Part shown: positions 5,430 through 6,562 of the stretch, in pieces
How positions within the stretch are numbered: position 1 is the first letter of the stretch
Layout of the letters: every line of letters starts with the position of its first letter
From: an uncultured Lachnospiraceae bacterium
Lineage (GTDB): Bacteria > Bacillota > Clostridia > Lachnospirales > Lachnospiraceae
Direction: 5' to 3'
Length of the DNA: 6,562 nt
Assembly (NCBI GenBank): GCA_902476645.1
Contig: CABSEG010000104.1
Location: 1-6,562, forward strand
The notes under the pieces: generated by a model
Told to the model about the DNA's origin: nothing
Databases searched by the model: none
What the model saw: the letters and a program-made list of their open reading frames with translations, nothing else
Made by a program: the position numbers and the translations under genes

Positions 5430-6325
5430 GTCTCTTCCTCCATCTTTTTACAATGATTTAACTGTAATTGTAACGTTCCTTTCTGTATGACAATCCGCCA
5501 TTCTTTTGGTTTGGTACCCTCCATACTTTCACATATGACAGAAAGGTCTTCTTTTTCTGGCAAGTCCTTATGCTCAAACAGACGGTACTCCCGAAATGAA
5601 AAACATCCTTCATTTAATTGAACCTTTGGCGGCTCCCAAACGTTCAATCCCCCGTAGTCCATCGCCCTGACAAAGGCGCTGATTTTTTTCGGAGACCAAC
5701 TTAAGTCTAACCATCCGTCGTTGGGCACATCTTTTTTAAAATGGTATGCGGACTTTCTGCCCTCTTTCTGGGGCGTTCCCTCCAGCGTTCCCTCCATCAA
5801 AGGGCCAAAGATCTCCTGAAACGCCTCAAAAGCTTTCTGAATCTGCTTTCGGAACAGCCCGATAGAAGTCATTTGTTCATCCAGAGGGATCTCTTTTTGT
5901 ATCAAAACAGCCCCCCTGTCTGCCCGCTCCTCCATGAAATGCCAGGTAATCCCGGACACAGTATCCTGCTCAAAAATTGCCCACGCCTCCGCATTTCTGC
6001 CCGGATGCTCCGGCAAAAGCGCCTGGTGAAGATTCACTGCGGTGATGTTTTCTTTTTCCAAAACTTTGATGGGTACCAGATATTCATTAATTGCACTCAC
6101 CAACAGAATTCTTTTTTCTACTTCTTCCAATCTGACGAAGATGTCTTTGGCCCGCTTCCTAAAATACGGGATTCCTTCTTTCTTTGCCCGTCTCTCTAAA
6201 AGCCCGGAAAAAGTCTCAGATGTATCATAAAAATATAACGGAACTCCTTGCTTTTTTATGTAACTGGCACAGGATATGGCAAGATTGCCGGATCCGATAA
6301 TGTATACTTCCTCAATGATCCTCAT
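5417..6325 (-). CDS. Formyltransferase-family protein, predicted N-formylation of a carrier-bound aminoacyl group
   Basis: A 302-residue protein with the 10-formyl-tetrahydrofolate-dependent formyltransferase fold. The N-terminal Rossmann-like part has EVYIIGSGNLA (6-16). The catalytic set is visible: Asn98 and His100 in AVNLHQALLPEHPGR (96-110) and Asp136 in MEERADRGAVLIQKEIPL (131-148). A C-terminal domain of Met-tRNA-formyltransferase (Fmt) type follows, with DGWLDLSWSPKKISAFVRAM (203-222). It is not the housekeeping Fmt: the SLLP-x-x-RGAAP segment is replaced by ALLPEHPGRNAEAWAIF, and GITWHFM (125-131) resembles the TWH-M segment I recall from LgrA-type formylation domains of non-ribosomal peptide synthetases, where Fmt has GVTIM. 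It overlaps the ligase gene by 14 bases and the carrier gene by 13. The likely substrate is therefore an amino acid on that carrier; a sugar amine is the main alternative. The ATG at 6325 follows GGAGGAGG. Confidence 0.82.
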   Translation of the reverse strand: MRIIEEVYIIGSGNLAISCASYIKKQGVPLYFYDTSETFSGLLERRAKKEGIPYFRKRAKDIFVRLEEVEKRILLVSAINEYLVPIKVLEKENITAVNLHQALLPEHPGRNAEAWAIFEQDTVSGITWHFMEERADRGAVLIQKEIPLDEQMTSIGLFRKQIQKAFEAFQEIFGPLMEGTLEGTPQKEGRKSAYHFKKDVPNDGWLDLSWSPKKISAFVRAMDYGGLNVWEPPKVQLNEGCFSFREYRLFEHKDLPEKEDLSVICESMEGTKPKEWRIVIQKGTLQLQLNHCKKMEEETWKN

Positions 6326-6562
6326 TTTGCCTCCTCCCTTCTTTTTGCCCTTCCTGGATATATATTTTCTTTAAGCGTACCCGGTCAATCTTGGCATGAG
6401 TGTTCATCGGGAGCTCTTTTAGAAAGATCAGTCTATTCGGGCACATGTATTTTGGGATTTTTTTCTGAAGTTTTTTTAAAATTTCTCCATCCTGTTCCCT
6501 GTCTGCCTGATAACACAAAACAATCTTCCCATGAGACTGGTCATACATACAACAACATTTCT
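6312..6562 (-). CDS. AMP-forming adenylating ligase, C-terminal fragment (DltA-like; runs off window)
   Basis: This is the last 82 codons or so of an ANL-superfamily enzyme, open to the window edge (the reading frame continues upstream through three Cys codons, 6557-6549). It covers most of the small C-terminal lid domain: a strand KIVLCYQ, a helix EILKKLQKKIPKYMCPNRLIFLKELP and then MNTHAKIDRVRLKKIY. The Lys in AKIDR matches the catalytic A10 lysine of the usual NGKIDR motif; the preceding Asn-Gly is His-Ala here. A highly charged tail of about 17 residues follows. Such enzymes activate an amino or carboxylic acid as the adenylate and load it on a carrier. The following genes make it the likely loader of the small carrier protein, as DltA loads DltC. 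Specificity residues lie outside the window. The last codons overlap the formyltransferase start by 14 bases. Confidence 0.85.
   Translation of the reverse strand, partial: KCCCMYDQSHGKIVLCYQADREQDGEILKKLQKKIPKYMCPNRLIFLKELPMNTHAKIDRVRLKKIYIQEGQKEGRRQNEDH

Noticed and set aside
5741..6199. A 152-codon open frame on the plus strand opposite the formyltransferase gene
   Set aside because: It is antisense to a gene with intact catalytic motifs, its translation has no recognisable family pattern, and I see no supporting ribosome binding site or operon context.
5417..6325. Annotation of the formyltransferase as Met-tRNA formyltransferase (fmt)
   Set aside because: The Fmt active-site loop signatures are replaced, and the gene sits in a carrier/MBOAT cluster, not beside def, priA or rsmB.
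1..6562. CRISPR arrays, insertion sequences, tRNA or rRNA genes, prophage or attachment sites
   Set aside because: I saw no regularly spaced repeats, transposase-like coding region, long terminal inverted repeats or cloverleaf-like segments; the window is nearly fully occupied by the coding regions listed.

Overview
The window comes from a Gram-positive bacterium, most likely a clostridial Firmicute (Lachnospiraceae-like). The reasons are the gene order rimP-nusA-ylxR(rnpM)-ylxQ-infB, a NusA without the C-terminal acidic repeats of enterobacterial NusA, strong AGGAGG-type ribosome binding sites, and a dlt-like envelope gene set. This placement is inference from protein style and synteny; no search was run. 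Every gene is on the minus strand, so transcription runs from high to low coordinates. Coding density is very high, and only one spacer exceeds 100 bases.

Region 1 (6562 down to 2595) is a tightly coupled five-gene cluster. In transcription order it holds the C-terminal end of an AMP-forming adenylating ligase (DltA-like), a formyltransferase-fold protein, a 76-residue acyl/aminoacyl carrier protein (DltC-like), an MBOAT O-acyltransferase (DltB/AlgI-like) and a membrane-anchored SGNH-type protein (DltD/AlgJ-like). Neighbouring genes overlap by 13-14 bases or lie 2 bases apart. The set looks like a dlt operon with a formyltransferase added. The formyltransferase keeps the N-H-D catalytic set, and its active-site segment resembles the formylation domains of non-ribosomal peptide synthetases more than Met-tRNA formyltransferase. 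My inference is that an amino acid is activated, loaded on the carrier, N-formylated there, and moved across the membrane onto a cell-envelope polymer as an N-formyl-aminoacyl ester. The substrate and the acceptor cannot be read from the sequence.

Region 2 (2594 to 2434) is the only real intergenic spacer. It carries a good sigma-A-type promoter reading toward rimP (TTGCAT, 17 bases, TATACT). About 20 bases into the predicted transcript is a 10-bp hairpin capped by a GAAA tetraloop and followed by a weak, interrupted U tract. No other terminator separates the two operons, so this hairpin may act both as the end of the envelope operon and as an attenuator of the nusA operon.

Region 3 (2433 down to 1) is the housekeeping operon: rimP, nusA, rnpM (ylxR), ylxQ and the first 51 codons of infB. 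It links ribosome maturation, transcription elongation/termination, RNA metabolism and translation initiation. Two start codons are best moved inward on ribosome-binding-site evidence (rimP to 2433, the SGNH gene to 3629), and ylxQ appears to start with TTG.
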